Assembly (NCBI RefSeq): GCF_051652165.1
Contig: NZ_JBOFTR010000004.1
Span: forward strand, 434,001-498,000
From: Plesiomonas sp051652165
Lineage (GTDB): Bacteria > Pseudomonadota > Gammaproteobacteria > Enterobacterales > CAMTGL01
DNA length: 64,000 nt
Direction of reading: 5' to 3'
This document shows positions 18,676-26,257 of this stretch, one piece after another. Position 1 is the first letter of the stretch. The number at the start of each line of letters is the position of its first letter. The notes under the pieces were generated by a model that had not been told where the DNA came from, did not search any database, and saw only the letters and a list, made by a program, of their open reading frames with translations. Position numbers and translations under genes: made by a program.

Positions 18676-20253
18676 TGTCGGGAGATCCTGAAGAATGGTC
18701 TAAACAAGCCGATATCACTATATCGGCCCCAAGCATTTTATATTATGGACAATGTGTTTTATCATAAAAATGAATAATCACTAATGTCATTGAATACTCG
18801 CAAATTTTACGCACATGTCGCTATATCAGCAAAGGATTTCTTAGAAGCGAAGTATTTAATTTTGCATGATTAAATAACAAGCTAGTTGCTTCTAAAGCAG
18901 AGCAGAAAAGATTAATTAATATACTAAACGTCTATTTTTTAATTCAATAACCAAGATAATACGTATATTATTTATCATATAAACAAATTTATACTGTGCG
19001 CAGCATTAAATTCATGCCTTATATAGTGAGAGGTAGAGTCAGATTTTGCATAGCGCGATCAATCTTCTGGTTGTTTATATTTTGTATAAATTAAGTGTTG
19101 TATTTGTATCTTTAGATTAATGTTTTCAACTAACACAAAAATGTTCTTAGTATTACACATAATCTTATACGCACATCACTAGTGCGCACAATGTATATTA
19201 TGTTAAATCAATTTAATGCGAAGCATACTGTACATAGTACGTAATCACATAAGTAAAAATGTATACTAGGTTGTTGTATAAAGAACCCACCCTTCTTGAA
19301 AGGATAATTTGAAATGACTGCTACGTTGATAACCGTAAGATAATCAATCAAAACATACGATATTGGCATGTTAACATCGTGCACTTTAGGTAGGTTAAAT
19401 CGCAGCTCATCACTTATCATATCGTCTACTAGCCTAAATGCGTAACAAACTGATCGCGCTACGTAAAATCTAAAGCATGTAAAGCACAATTGCAGTTATA
19501 AAAATATAAAACACTGTCAGTTTTGAATATGTATAAACGAGAATTGAATCAACATAATCGAGATTGATCACATCAAATTATCATAACAATCCCCTCTTGT
19601 TCTTGTGTCCTAGATAGTGGCTCTTTTGTTTATCAAAAAAGCTTACTGCTAAATGGGTGATTTATAGCCAATCAGAACGCTGATGTTTAGAGATAATTAT
19701 CATTTTTATCTCGTTATCCACTCACATTGACTGCTCTGTTATTGTGTACAACAACATGGCTAATACCACTCATGACAAATTAACACTACGCTTATAGTGT
19801 TCAAGGTTTTTATATTTACTCATTAAAAGTAACTGCTCAATTCTCTATGTCATATAAAATATATTTGTACACTAAATACTAAAATAGCATCTTAAAAGAC
19901 AATCAATTATATTTAATATGGGATGAAAACTATGGGGGATTAATAGAAGCGATTTTATAGCAATATACACAAAATAGTAGGCAGTGATTACTGTGATTCT
20001 TTATTCAATTATTCACTATAAATGATATAAATAACCATTGATCTGGTTAAAAACAAATCAGTCAATAACGAAAACAAATGACAATGGCGATTTAAGATAT
20101 AAGCTACGTGTATAACACCCGATAAATTTTAGACGCAGCAAAAAAATCAATTCATTTTCATTATTGCACTGGTCTAATGCTTTATAGGTAAGAATAGATA
20201 GAAAAAACCGTGACAATCAAGCCACGGTTATATGTTAAATAAGTATTGTTTAA
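18676..20253. other. Gene-poor terminus interval, 1.6 kb
   Basis: AT-rich DNA between the starts of ydgI and the 3' end of emtA. The short ORFs in it have no ribosome-binding site and no recognisable product. The only clear features are a perfect inverted repeat (GCCGATAT, loop CACT, ATATCGGC at 18708-18727, in the ydgI leader) and the dif site at 19181-19208. I see no Ter core, tRNA or gene remnant. The interval probably serves chromosome segregation rather than coding. Confidence 0.7.
19181..19208 (+). other. dif: dif chromosome dimer resolution site (XerCD)
   Basis: A 28-bp site with XerC arm AGTGCGCACAA, 6-bp core TGTATA and XerD arm TTATGTTAAAT. Against the E. coli dif sequence as I remember it, 26 of 28 bases are identical; only positions 1 and 9, both in the XerC arm, differ. 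The core and XerD arm are identical. XerC and XerD, activated by FtsK at the septum, recombine two dif copies to resolve chromosome dimers, so this marks the replication terminus. It lies in the largest non-coding interval of the window, and no Xer-using phage or integrative element is seen next to it. Confidence 0.95.
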
Positions 20254-20886
20254 TTAAATCGCATTATACATTGAGTTTAACTTATAAATATAACGTCTCG
20301 CTTGTTGATCGTTATGTTGTGTATTGATATACCGATAAACTTGTTCAGGGCTCATGCGATTAATTTTTTGCAGTGCTTTTTTTCTATCTGGATGAAAGGA
20401 GCGTAACAATGCACCAGCACCATTACTGTATGCTGCCATCATTGCATAATGCATACTTTTAGGATGCCGGATACCCGCCAATTGTTTATCACGTAAAATA
20501 CTTAAATATGCAGTACCTATATCAATGTTATTTGCTGGGTTAAGTAAATAGCTTTTTGTTGGCATACCTGAGCTATTTTTATAAACACGAAACACTTCTC
20601 GTCCTGCTGTTTCGCGTTTAATTTGCATTAACCCAATAGCATTTGAACGGCTAATGGCATTAGGGTTAAACCCTGACTCAATCTGTATCAGTGCAATAAC
20701 CAACTTTTCATCAACCCCATAGCGACGTGATGATTTTTTTATAGAAGACATATACCATTTAGCCTGTGGGCTTAATGTTGTATATTGATAACTGGGTTGT
20801 TTTGAAGTGTGTCTGCTTGAGCTGCTACAACCTGCAAGAGCAAGCGTAAACAAGATCAACACAAACCAATAACGTGGCTTATTCAT
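20254..20886 (-). CDS. emtA: Membrane-bound lytic murein transglycosylase EmtA (MltE)
   Basis: An outer-membrane lipoprotein endo-lytic transglycosylase that cuts peptidoglycan glycan strands with 1,6-anhydro product formation. The N-terminus is a lipoprotein signal ending in the lipobox LAGC. The SLT domain has the catalytic Glu in IQIESGFNP, then SNAIGLMQIKRETAGREV and NPANNIDIGTAYLSIL, as in E. coli EmtA. The C-terminal YIYKLNSMYNAI parallels the E. coli end YIYKLEQALDAM. Length 210 (E. coli 203). It is monocistronic. Confidence 0.93.
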   Translation of the reverse strand: MNKPRYWFVLILFTLALAGCSSSSRHTSKQPSYQYTTLSPQAKWYMSSIKKSSRRYGVDEKLVIALIQIESGFNPNAISRSNAIGLMQIKRETAGREVFRVYKNSSGMPTKSYLLNPANNIDIGTAYLSILRDKQLAGIRHPKSMHYAMMAAYSNGAGALLRSFHPDRKKALQKINRMSPEQVYRYINTQHNDQQARRYIYKLNSMYNAI

Positions 20887-21244
20887 AAATGATACACTAA
20901 TACTCAGAGATACAAAAATTTTAGAAGAAAATCATAGCAATCTCTGCATTATACTTTGTAATGGAAATGATTGAAATGTGAACTAGATCAGTTATTGCAC
21001 TCCTCCTCTTCATCATTATTAGTTTCACTGCTTTTCAATTTAGTTTGCTTAACATAAAAAAAACAGACTAGATTACTCATTGCTTCATAAATGACCATCA
21101 AAAATATGAGTGTAAAATAACCAGTACCACCCTTTTCTTTCTCATATTCTTATAAAACGATGTCTTTTTTTAAATAAAAACAACTTATTGGTCTTTTATC
21201 ACGAAATTTCATTAATGACTTGTGGATGTCTGTGGATTATAAGC

Positions 21245-21250
21245 TATAAT
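21245..21250 (+). promoter_or_regulatory. Candidate -10 box of the cold-shock gene
   Basis: A perfect TATAAT at 21245-21250 precedes the csp start by about 300 bp and would give a leader of roughly 295 nt. Long structured leaders are typical of cold-shock mRNAs. No -35 with standard spacing is obvious. The rest of 20887-21387 shows nothing recognisable. Confidence 0.35.
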
Positions 21251-21387
21251 CAAGCGGCAGTGCGCATTACAACGTTCTGTTGTTAGTTTTGAGTTTACGA
21301 AAAATTTATGAAAACCAAGCAAATAAGTATGTACAAGAGGCTAATCTGTGGTAACATCCATTCCGGCCTGTAAAGCAGACCTTATTT

Positions 21388-21513
21388 ATGCAACAATTTG
21401 ATTCTGAACGCTTCGCTACACCGCTTAACTTTGTTAGTAGTTGTCCTGAAGATTTTCGTTCAATTGGTCATCATAAATATTTCTTTATTCTGGCTAGAAC
21501 GCGCTATGCGTAA
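21388..21513 (+). CDS. Possible 41-residue ORF in the csp leader
   Basis: An ATG-started 41-codon frame lies inside the presumed leader of the cold-shock gene and ends 37 bp before its ATG. The product begins MQQFDSERFATPLNFVSSCP and ends HKYFFILARTRYA. I recognise no family. The upstream base context is not a good ribosome site. It could be a real small protein, like yobF upstream of E. coli cspC, though it is not YobF-like in sequence, or a chance frame. Confidence 0.3.
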   Translation: MQQFDSERFATPLNFVSSCPEDFRSIGHHKYFFILARTRYA

Positions 21514-21550
21514 TGTTTAACTTTAAATAAAAGATTTTCAGGAGACTAAA

Positions 21551-21760
21551 ATGTCTAAATCTACTGGTACCGTTAAGTGGTTCAACGAAGAGAAAGGTTT
21601 TGGCTTCATCACTCAAGATAACGGCGGCGCTGACGTATTCGTTCACTTCCGTGCTATCATGAGCGAAGGTTTCAAAACTCTGGCTGAAGGTCAAAAGGTT
21701 TCTTTTGACGTTGAACAAGGTCAGAAAGGTCCTCAAGCAGCTAACGTAATCAAGCTGTAA
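21551..21760 (+). CDS. CspA-family cold-shock protein
   Basis: A 69-residue single cold-shock domain that binds single-stranded RNA and DNA and melts mRNA structure. Both RNA-binding motifs are present: KGFGFI (RNP1) at residues 16-21 and VFVHF (RNP2) at about 30-34. The sequence (MSKSTGTVKWFNEEKGFGFITQ) is close to several E. coli paralogues, and I cannot decide between CspA-, CspC- and CspE-type. A strong AGGAG lies just upstream of the ATG. Codon use (GGT, GAA, AAC, CGT) is more biased than in neighbours, as expected for an abundant protein. A terminator follows. Confidence 0.96.
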   Translation: MSKSTGTVKWFNEEKGFGFITQDNGGADVFVHFRAIMSEGFKTLAEGQKVSFDVEQGQKGPQAANVIKL

Positions 21761-21799
21761 TTGAGCCTTCTTTAGTAAGACTTTTGTTTTACTAAAAGT

Positions 21800-21827
21800 A
21801 AAAAGCATCCCTAGGGATGCTTTTTTT
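21800..21827 (+). terminator. Terminator of the cold-shock gene
   Basis: AAAAAGCATCCC / GGGATGCTTTTT stem with almost no spare loop, followed by a T-run. It lies 40 bp after the csp stop. Confidence 0.92.
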
Positions 21828-21936
21828 ATATCTACTGAACCCACTCTCTTTGCTTAGAATAAAAATACAGGGCCTTCATCGTATTACATAGAAAAAGCAC
21901 CTATTCGGTGCCTTAGTTTATACAATCTCTCTTTTC

Positions 21937-22212
21937 TTATTGTCGTTTATTCACAACTCCCTGCTCTTCTTTCTCATCTTTTACAAACGTAATCACTGAA
22001 AAACCTAATGTCAGAAAGTAGTTATGCCGGAAGTCTTTTACTGCTTTTGAACCTTTTGATGTTGCAGCAACTTGTTGCTCCATCAAAATAAATGCTTTTA
22101 AATCAATACACTCGGCTTTAGCTACTGCCTCATACATATCGTGGTACTGTGTATAAGCAAAAGGAATTTCTTTTGTTTTTCCTTTAAATGTATAAACAAT
22201 TCTGCGGGCCAT
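21937..22212 (-). CDS. DUF2960 family protein
   Basis: A 91-residue protein opening MARRIVYTFKGKTKEIPFAY, as I recall for DUF2960 proteins of Vibrio and related gammaproteobacteria. Their function is unknown. The ATG at 22212 is preferred over the one 24 bp upstream, because AGGGGAA precedes it at good distance. There is no signal peptide or membrane segment. Charged residues are spread throughout, suggesting a small cytoplasmic protein. It lies 78 bp downstream of nlpC on the same strand and could be co-transcribed with it. Confidence 0.75.
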   Translation of the reverse strand: MARRIVYTFKGKTKEIPFAYTQYHDMYEAVAKAECIDLKAFILMEQQVAATSKGSKAVKDFRHNYFLTLGFSVITFVKDEKEEQGVVNKRQ

Positions 22213-22289
22213 TAAATTCCCCTGATAGCAAAACATTCACTATACTAAAATTTTTTATTAAATACAGTATTCTACTTTATTGTTTGATC

Positions 22290-22781
22290 TTATAACCTAC
22301 GAGATTGCCAATACACTTGTCGCCAATACGGATTATTCATTGATGATTTCACCACGCCTGAAGAGGTTGATGCATGAATGAAGCTATTATCATCTGCATA
22401 AATGCCTACATGTAACCCATTAGGCCCTCTTCCGGTGCGAAAAAAAACAAGATCACCAGGTTGAAGTTCACTTTTCGTCACTTTAGCGCCTTTACGTGCT
22501 TGTTCTTTGGTTGTACGCGGTAGGCCAAGAGCAAAACGGTCTTTGAATGTTACTGAAACAAAACCAGAGCAATCAACACCTTGTTTTGTCATTCCACCAA
22601 GATGGTAGGGTGTTCCATACCAATCATCAAGCTGTTCATGTAGTGCAGCAATAACCATAATGGGATCACCGAGTGAACCTTTAATCGATGTGCTTTTTTT
22701 TACCGGAGAAGAGGAACATGCTGCTAATAAGAGTACTGTAATGGCTAAACTAGCAAAGCGAAATGGAAATACCCTAATCAT
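22290..22781 (-). CDS. nlpC: NlpC lipoprotein, NlpC/P60 peptidase
   Basis: A 163-residue lipoprotein with signal peptide and lipobox LLAAC, followed by an NlpC/P60 cysteine peptidase domain. The catalytic Cys is in VDCSGFV near residue 71, and the His is in GLHVGIY near residue 123. This family cleaves D,L-peptide bonds in peptidoglycan stems. E. coli nlpC (154 residues) also lies after btuD, so the placement agrees. The gap of about 97 bp to btuD has no terminator that I can see, so it may be transcribed with btuCD. Confidence 0.93.
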   Translation of the reverse strand: MIRVFPFRFASLAITVLLLAACSSSPVKKSTSIKGSLGDPIMVIAALHEQLDDWYGTPYHLGGMTKQGVDCSGFVSVTFKDRFALGLPRTTKEQARKGAKVTKSELQPGDLVFFRTGRGPNGLHVGIYADDNSFIHASTSSGVVKSSMNNPYWRQVYWQSRRL

Positions 22782-22878
22782 ATATCATTACCATTATTTT
22801 ATTTTTTAAAACAGCCAGTAAGTGACAGTGTCACTTTATTCTTACTGACTTATAGTAACACCATAAATATGACAGCTG

Positions 22879-23640
22879 TTATGGTGTCAATAATATCTTC
22901 CGACCTTCAATGCTCATACACTTGAAAGGTACGCCATATGTTGATGATAACAATGCCTCAGTCATTATTGAGTCTGTATTTCCATATGCAATACACAGAC
23001 CTTCTGATATGACCCACACATTATCAGCATTACACAATGTATGATTAAGATCATGCCCAGTCATAATAATAGTTACACCTTGTATTATTAATGTTTTTAG
23101 TAAATCATTAATAATGACTTGGTGCGCAACATCAAGAGCAGTCATTGGTTCATCTAAAAATAACAGCTTCATAGCAGGGTTGATAGTTGGCCAAACTTGC
23201 AAAAAAACAGAGACTAAACGAACTCGCTGCCACTCGCCCCCTGATAGTTGTGATATTCGACGCGGTAGTTTATCTGTTAATAGCAACTTATCAGTTAACA
23301 TAATAATAGTCGTCTCAACAACAGATGATGCTACCCCCTGATAGTGTGCATAAATATATTGATACACAGGGATATCCATAGCAGGCAGTTGTTGCTGTAC
23401 TAAATATCCTCGAAAACGCGCTAATTCATGCAGTGACAACTGTGTGATATCTTCATTTATGCCATTATCAATGTAACGTACACTGCCATTATCAGGTGTT
23501 AACATACCAGCCATTACAGCAAGTAACGTGCTTTTCCCTGCCCCATTAGGCCCAATTAAATGAGTTATTTTATTCGGCTCTATTTGCCCTGAAATATGTT
23601 TTAATCGCTTATTTAAACAAACGCTCAGTAACGTTAACAT
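22879..23640 (-). CDS. btuD: Vitamin B12 ABC transporter ATPase BtuD
   Basis: The ATP-hydrolysing subunit of the BtuCD-F cobalamin importer at the inner membrane. Visible are Walker A GPNGAGKST at about residues 32-40, the ABC signature LSGGEWQR near 128-135, Walker B LLFLDEP near 155 with its catalytic Glu, and the switch His in GHDLNH. Length 253 (E. coli 249). It is 48 bp downstream of btuC on the same strand. The btuE gene, which sits between them in E. coli, is absent. Confidence 0.93.
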   Translation of the reverse strand: MLTLLSVCLNKRLKHISGQIEPNKITHLIGPNGAGKSTLLAVMAGMLTPDNGSVRYIDNGINEDITQLSLHELARFRGYLVQQQLPAMDIPVYQYIYAHYQGVASSVVETTIIMLTDKLLLTDKLPRRISQLSGGEWQRVRLVSVFLQVWPTINPAMKLLFLDEPMTALDVAHQVIINDLLKTLIIQGVTIIMTGHDLNHTLCNADNVWVISEGLCIAYGNTDSIMTEALLSSTYGVPFKCMSIEGRKILLTP

Positions 23641-23688
23641 ATATAACCTTATTGAGATGAAAATAGATGTATATTTATTTTATGCGTA

Positions 23689-24684
23689 TTAATCTGTTGT
23701 TAATTGACTTAACAGCATCCAAACAAATAATGGTGCACCAATACTCGCAGTTACGACACCTACAGGTAACTCTGCTGCTTGTAATGATAACCGCGCCAAT
23801 AAATCTGCAAATACCAAAGCTATTCCTCCACCAATGAAACATGCAGGTAATAAATAGCGTTGGTCAGTAAAACCAGCAAGGCGTAATAAATGGGGAATAA
23901 TTAATCCGACAAAGCTAATTACTCCGGCTAACGCAACACTTGTTCCAACAATAAAAGCAACAGCAATAACAAGCGTCACGCGTAACCAACGAATATTTAA
24001 CCCTAATTGCTTTGCTGATGATTCTCCCAACAAAAGTAAATTAAATGAGGCTGACTGCCGAAGTAACCAGGCTACTGGTAATAATAACAAGGGTAACATC
24101 ACTAGCTGACTCCAGCTGACGCCACTAAAACTACCCATCATCCAATACATTAACTGGCGTAAGCTCAAATCATCACTTAGATATACCATCCATGTCATCA
24201 TTGCACCGCTTAAAATACTAAATGCAACTCCCATTAACAGCAATCGTGCATTATTTAATCGTTTTACATGCGCGAGCCACAATAAAAACAAAGTAATAAC
24301 CAGTGCCCCAATAATGGATAACAAACTCACTAACCAAATTGGAGGGAAACCATGAAACCACCACATCACAATAACGAGTAAAACCCCTGAACCATTTGAT
24401 AACCCAAGTAGTCCAGGTTCGGCTAATGGATTTGCAAACAAATTTTGCATTGATGACCCAGCAATAGCCAGTGCACCACCAACACACAACGCTGTTATCA
24501 TGCGCGGTAAACGCAATTCAAAAACCAGCATTTGCGCAATAGGTGTATTCCATTGCGTTGGCCACAACCACTGTTCACCCACCATTAAACTAAATAGCAT
24601 CATCAACAATAAAATAGCACTCATCACAACTATTTTTTGACGACAGCGACGATGCTGTAATTCCATTAAAGAGTAAAAAGACAT
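23689..24684 (-). CDS. btuC: Vitamin B12 ABC transporter permease BtuC
   Basis: The FecCD-family permease of the cobalamin importer. The 331-residue product is highly hydrophobic with about 10 membrane helices. It has the family motif LPRMITALCVGGALAIAGSSMQNLFANPLAEPGLLG, shown here only as a location in residues 57-92, and the coupling region GVISFVGLIIPHLLRL that contacts BtuD. Its ATG overlaps the astE stop codon by one base (TAATG), so translation of astE and btuC is probably coupled. Confidence 0.94.
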   Translation of the reverse strand: MSFYSLMELQHRRCRQKIVVMSAILLLMMLFSLMVGEQWLWPTQWNTPIAQMLVFELRLPRMITALCVGGALAIAGSSMQNLFANPLAEPGLLGLSNGSGVLLVIVMWWFHGFPPIWLVSLLSIIGALVITLFLLWLAHVKRLNNARLLLMGVAFSILSGAMMTWMVYLSDDLSLRQLMYWMMGSFSGVSWSQLVMLPLLLLPVAWLLRQSASFNLLLLGESSAKQLGLNIRWLRVTLVIAVAFIVGTSVALAGVISFVGLIIPHLLRLAGFTDQRYLLPACFIGGGIALVFADLLARLSLQAAELPVGVVTASIGAPLFVWMLLSQLTTD

Positions 24685-25721
24685 TAGGATTTAAGATTAT
24701 TCTGTAAAAGAAGTGGAATAGAAATGGGGATAGCGGTCAGACATACACGCTGCCCTATTGCAACATTGAGATTAGGAAAAATAATGGTCTCTTGGGGTTG
24801 TTCAATGCAGTAGTTTATATCGCCATCAACAGCAAACCGATCACCATTTTGAAAAAAGGCAAAATTAGGGAGATCATCTAAAAACAAAAATCGAAAATCA
24901 TCACTATTACGGCGAATCTCGCGATAAACAGCGAATACATTTACCTCGGCTACTGATTGCGGCCATACATAATCAATCTGACCACAAAAATTTATCAATT
25001 GTGTACGTAACAACGTTAATGCATGAGGGGCATTTTGCCCAAAAGGTGCAGCCTTACCCAGTTCAAGAGTAAATGCATGCGCTGAAAACTCTTTGCTTGA
25101 AAAGTAGCTAAAGGTTGTACTTGGTGCATTCATTAGTACGACCGCACTAATACCACAGGCCGATAAAAAAGCGAGTTGTTCTAAATTGTGAGCAGAATCA
25201 TGTAAATAAGGGTAAATAGCAAATTTTTCATACAGTGAACTGCGTAAAGCAGTATGAAGATCATAGTGATAACGTGCCCGAGTTGCTCCACCTTCGCGAA
25301 AAAATCGATCAACATAGGCTTCGAGTTTTGCTGCTCGATCGCGTTCACGTGAGCGTCCACCAAGGTGTGCACCACTGAATAACCGGTTTAAGTTATCACG
25401 AACCTCACGTACATTGGCATTAATTGCTGCAGGATTACCAAATATAAACATCACCCGCTGATTTACTTGCCATTTTTCCAGCAGTAATGTCTGAACTAAA
25501 TCAGATAACAGCTCGATAGGTGCGGTTTCATTACCATGTATACCACATGACAAAATAATATCGCGTTCAGAATATGTTTGGGGTGAAAATATAATAACCC
25601 CTGTATCCCAGATAGAGACTTTTGTACCGTTGTTTAACGTAAACTCACTAGCCGTTAAGTGCCACTCATTTACTAATGAAAGACTTAAAAAGTCACCATT
25701 TAACAACTCAACCAGTCGCAT
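24684..25721 (-). CDS. astE: Succinylglutamate desuccinylase AstE
   Basis: A zinc enzyme of the AstE/AspA family that hydrolyses N-succinylglutamate to glutamate and succinate, the last step of the arginine succinyltransferase pathway. Zn ligands are visible in GIHGNETAP (His and Glu near 56-59) and DLHTALR (His near 154), and the catalytic Glu is in AFTLELGKAAPFG. The start at 25721 has GGAGG six bases upstream; an earlier in-frame ATG 66 bp upstream lacks this. The product has 345 residues. The rest of the ast operon (astCADB) is not in this window, and astE instead leads btuC with a one-base stop/start overlap. Confidence 0.92.
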   Translation of the reverse strand: MRLVELLNGDFLSLSLVNEWHLTASEFTLNNGTKVSIWDTGVIIFSPQTYSERDIILSCGIHGNETAPIELLSDLVQTLLLEKWQVNQRVMFIFGNPAAINANVREVRDNLNRLFSGAHLGGRSRERDRAAKLEAYVDRFFREGGATRARYHYDLHTALRSSLYEKFAIYPYLHDSAHNLEQLAFLSACGISAVVLMNAPSTTFSYFSSKEFSAHAFTLELGKAAPFGQNAPHALTLLRTQLINFCGQIDYVWPQSVAEVNVFAVYREIRRNSDDFRFLFLDDLPNFAFFQNGDRFAVDGDINYCIEQPQETIIFPNLNVAIGQRVCLTAIPISIPLLLQNNLKS

Positions 25722-25821
25722 AAAAAACCTCCGTTGATGTCGCCAAATTTCGCACTGTTCAATTTTCGCCATCCTAGCGTAGAGCATATAACGTAAAATA
25801 CGGTGCTCAAAGAGCGATTAA

Positions 25822-25851
25822 AAAAGGCTACCATAAATACGGTAGCCTTTT
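25822..25851 (-). terminator. Terminator of the pheST-ihfA operon
   Basis: AAAAGGCTACC / GGTAGCCTTTT hairpin about 105 bp after the ihfA stop and 100 bp before astE. It separates ihfA from the astE-btuCD group. Confidence 0.85.
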
Positions 25852-25956
25852 AGGGATAAATAGCACGATTGCTGAATAATCAGCATCTGAATATAGATGC
25901 ACTAAAAAAATAAATAGCAGACAAATGCGCGCTATATACGCGCAATATCACCCTAT

Positions 25957-26253
25957 TTACTCTTTTACATCCGTGCCTTCAACACGTGCCTTTAGTTTTT
26001 GCCCCGGTTTAAAGGTTACAACCCGACGGGCTGTAATCGGAATATCTTCACCGGTTTTCGGATTACGCCCAGGTCGCTGGTTTTTATCACGAAGCTCAAA
26101 GTTTCCGAAACCAGACAGCTTAATCTGTTCGCCATTCTCCAAAGCCTTTCTGATTTCCTCGAAAAACGCTTCAACCAGATCCTTGGCATCTCGCTTACTG
26201 AGTCCGAGGCTTTCAAATAGATTCTCTGCCATTTCGGCTTTGGTGAGTGCCAT
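25957..26253 (-). CDS. ihfA: Integration host factor subunit alpha
   Basis: A 98-residue HU/IHF-family DNA-bending protein that pairs with IhfB. It has the family pattern MALTKAEMAENLFESLGLSK, the beta-arm signature GFGNFELRDKNQRPGRNPKTG around residues 47-67 (with the intercalating Pro), and the C-terminal FKPGQKLKARVE. The start is 4 bp after the pheT stop, as in E. coli, so it belongs to the pheST-ihfA transcript. It probably has its own promoter inside pheT, as in E. coli, which I did not locate. Confidence 0.97.
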   Translation of the reverse strand: MALTKAEMAENLFESLGLSKRDAKDLVEAFFEEIRKALENGEQIKLSGFGNFELRDKNQRPGRNPKTGEDIPITARRVVTFKPGQKLKARVEGTDVKE

Positions 26254-26257
26254 AGAT

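Noticed and set aside
19264..19285. GGTTGTTGTATAAAG near dif as a Ter site
   Set aside because: The essential C-G base after the GTTGTAA core is missing, so no Tus lock could form.
19208..19489. 93-residue minus-strand ORF next to dif
   Set aside because: Composition looks random, there is no ribosome-binding site and no family resemblance.
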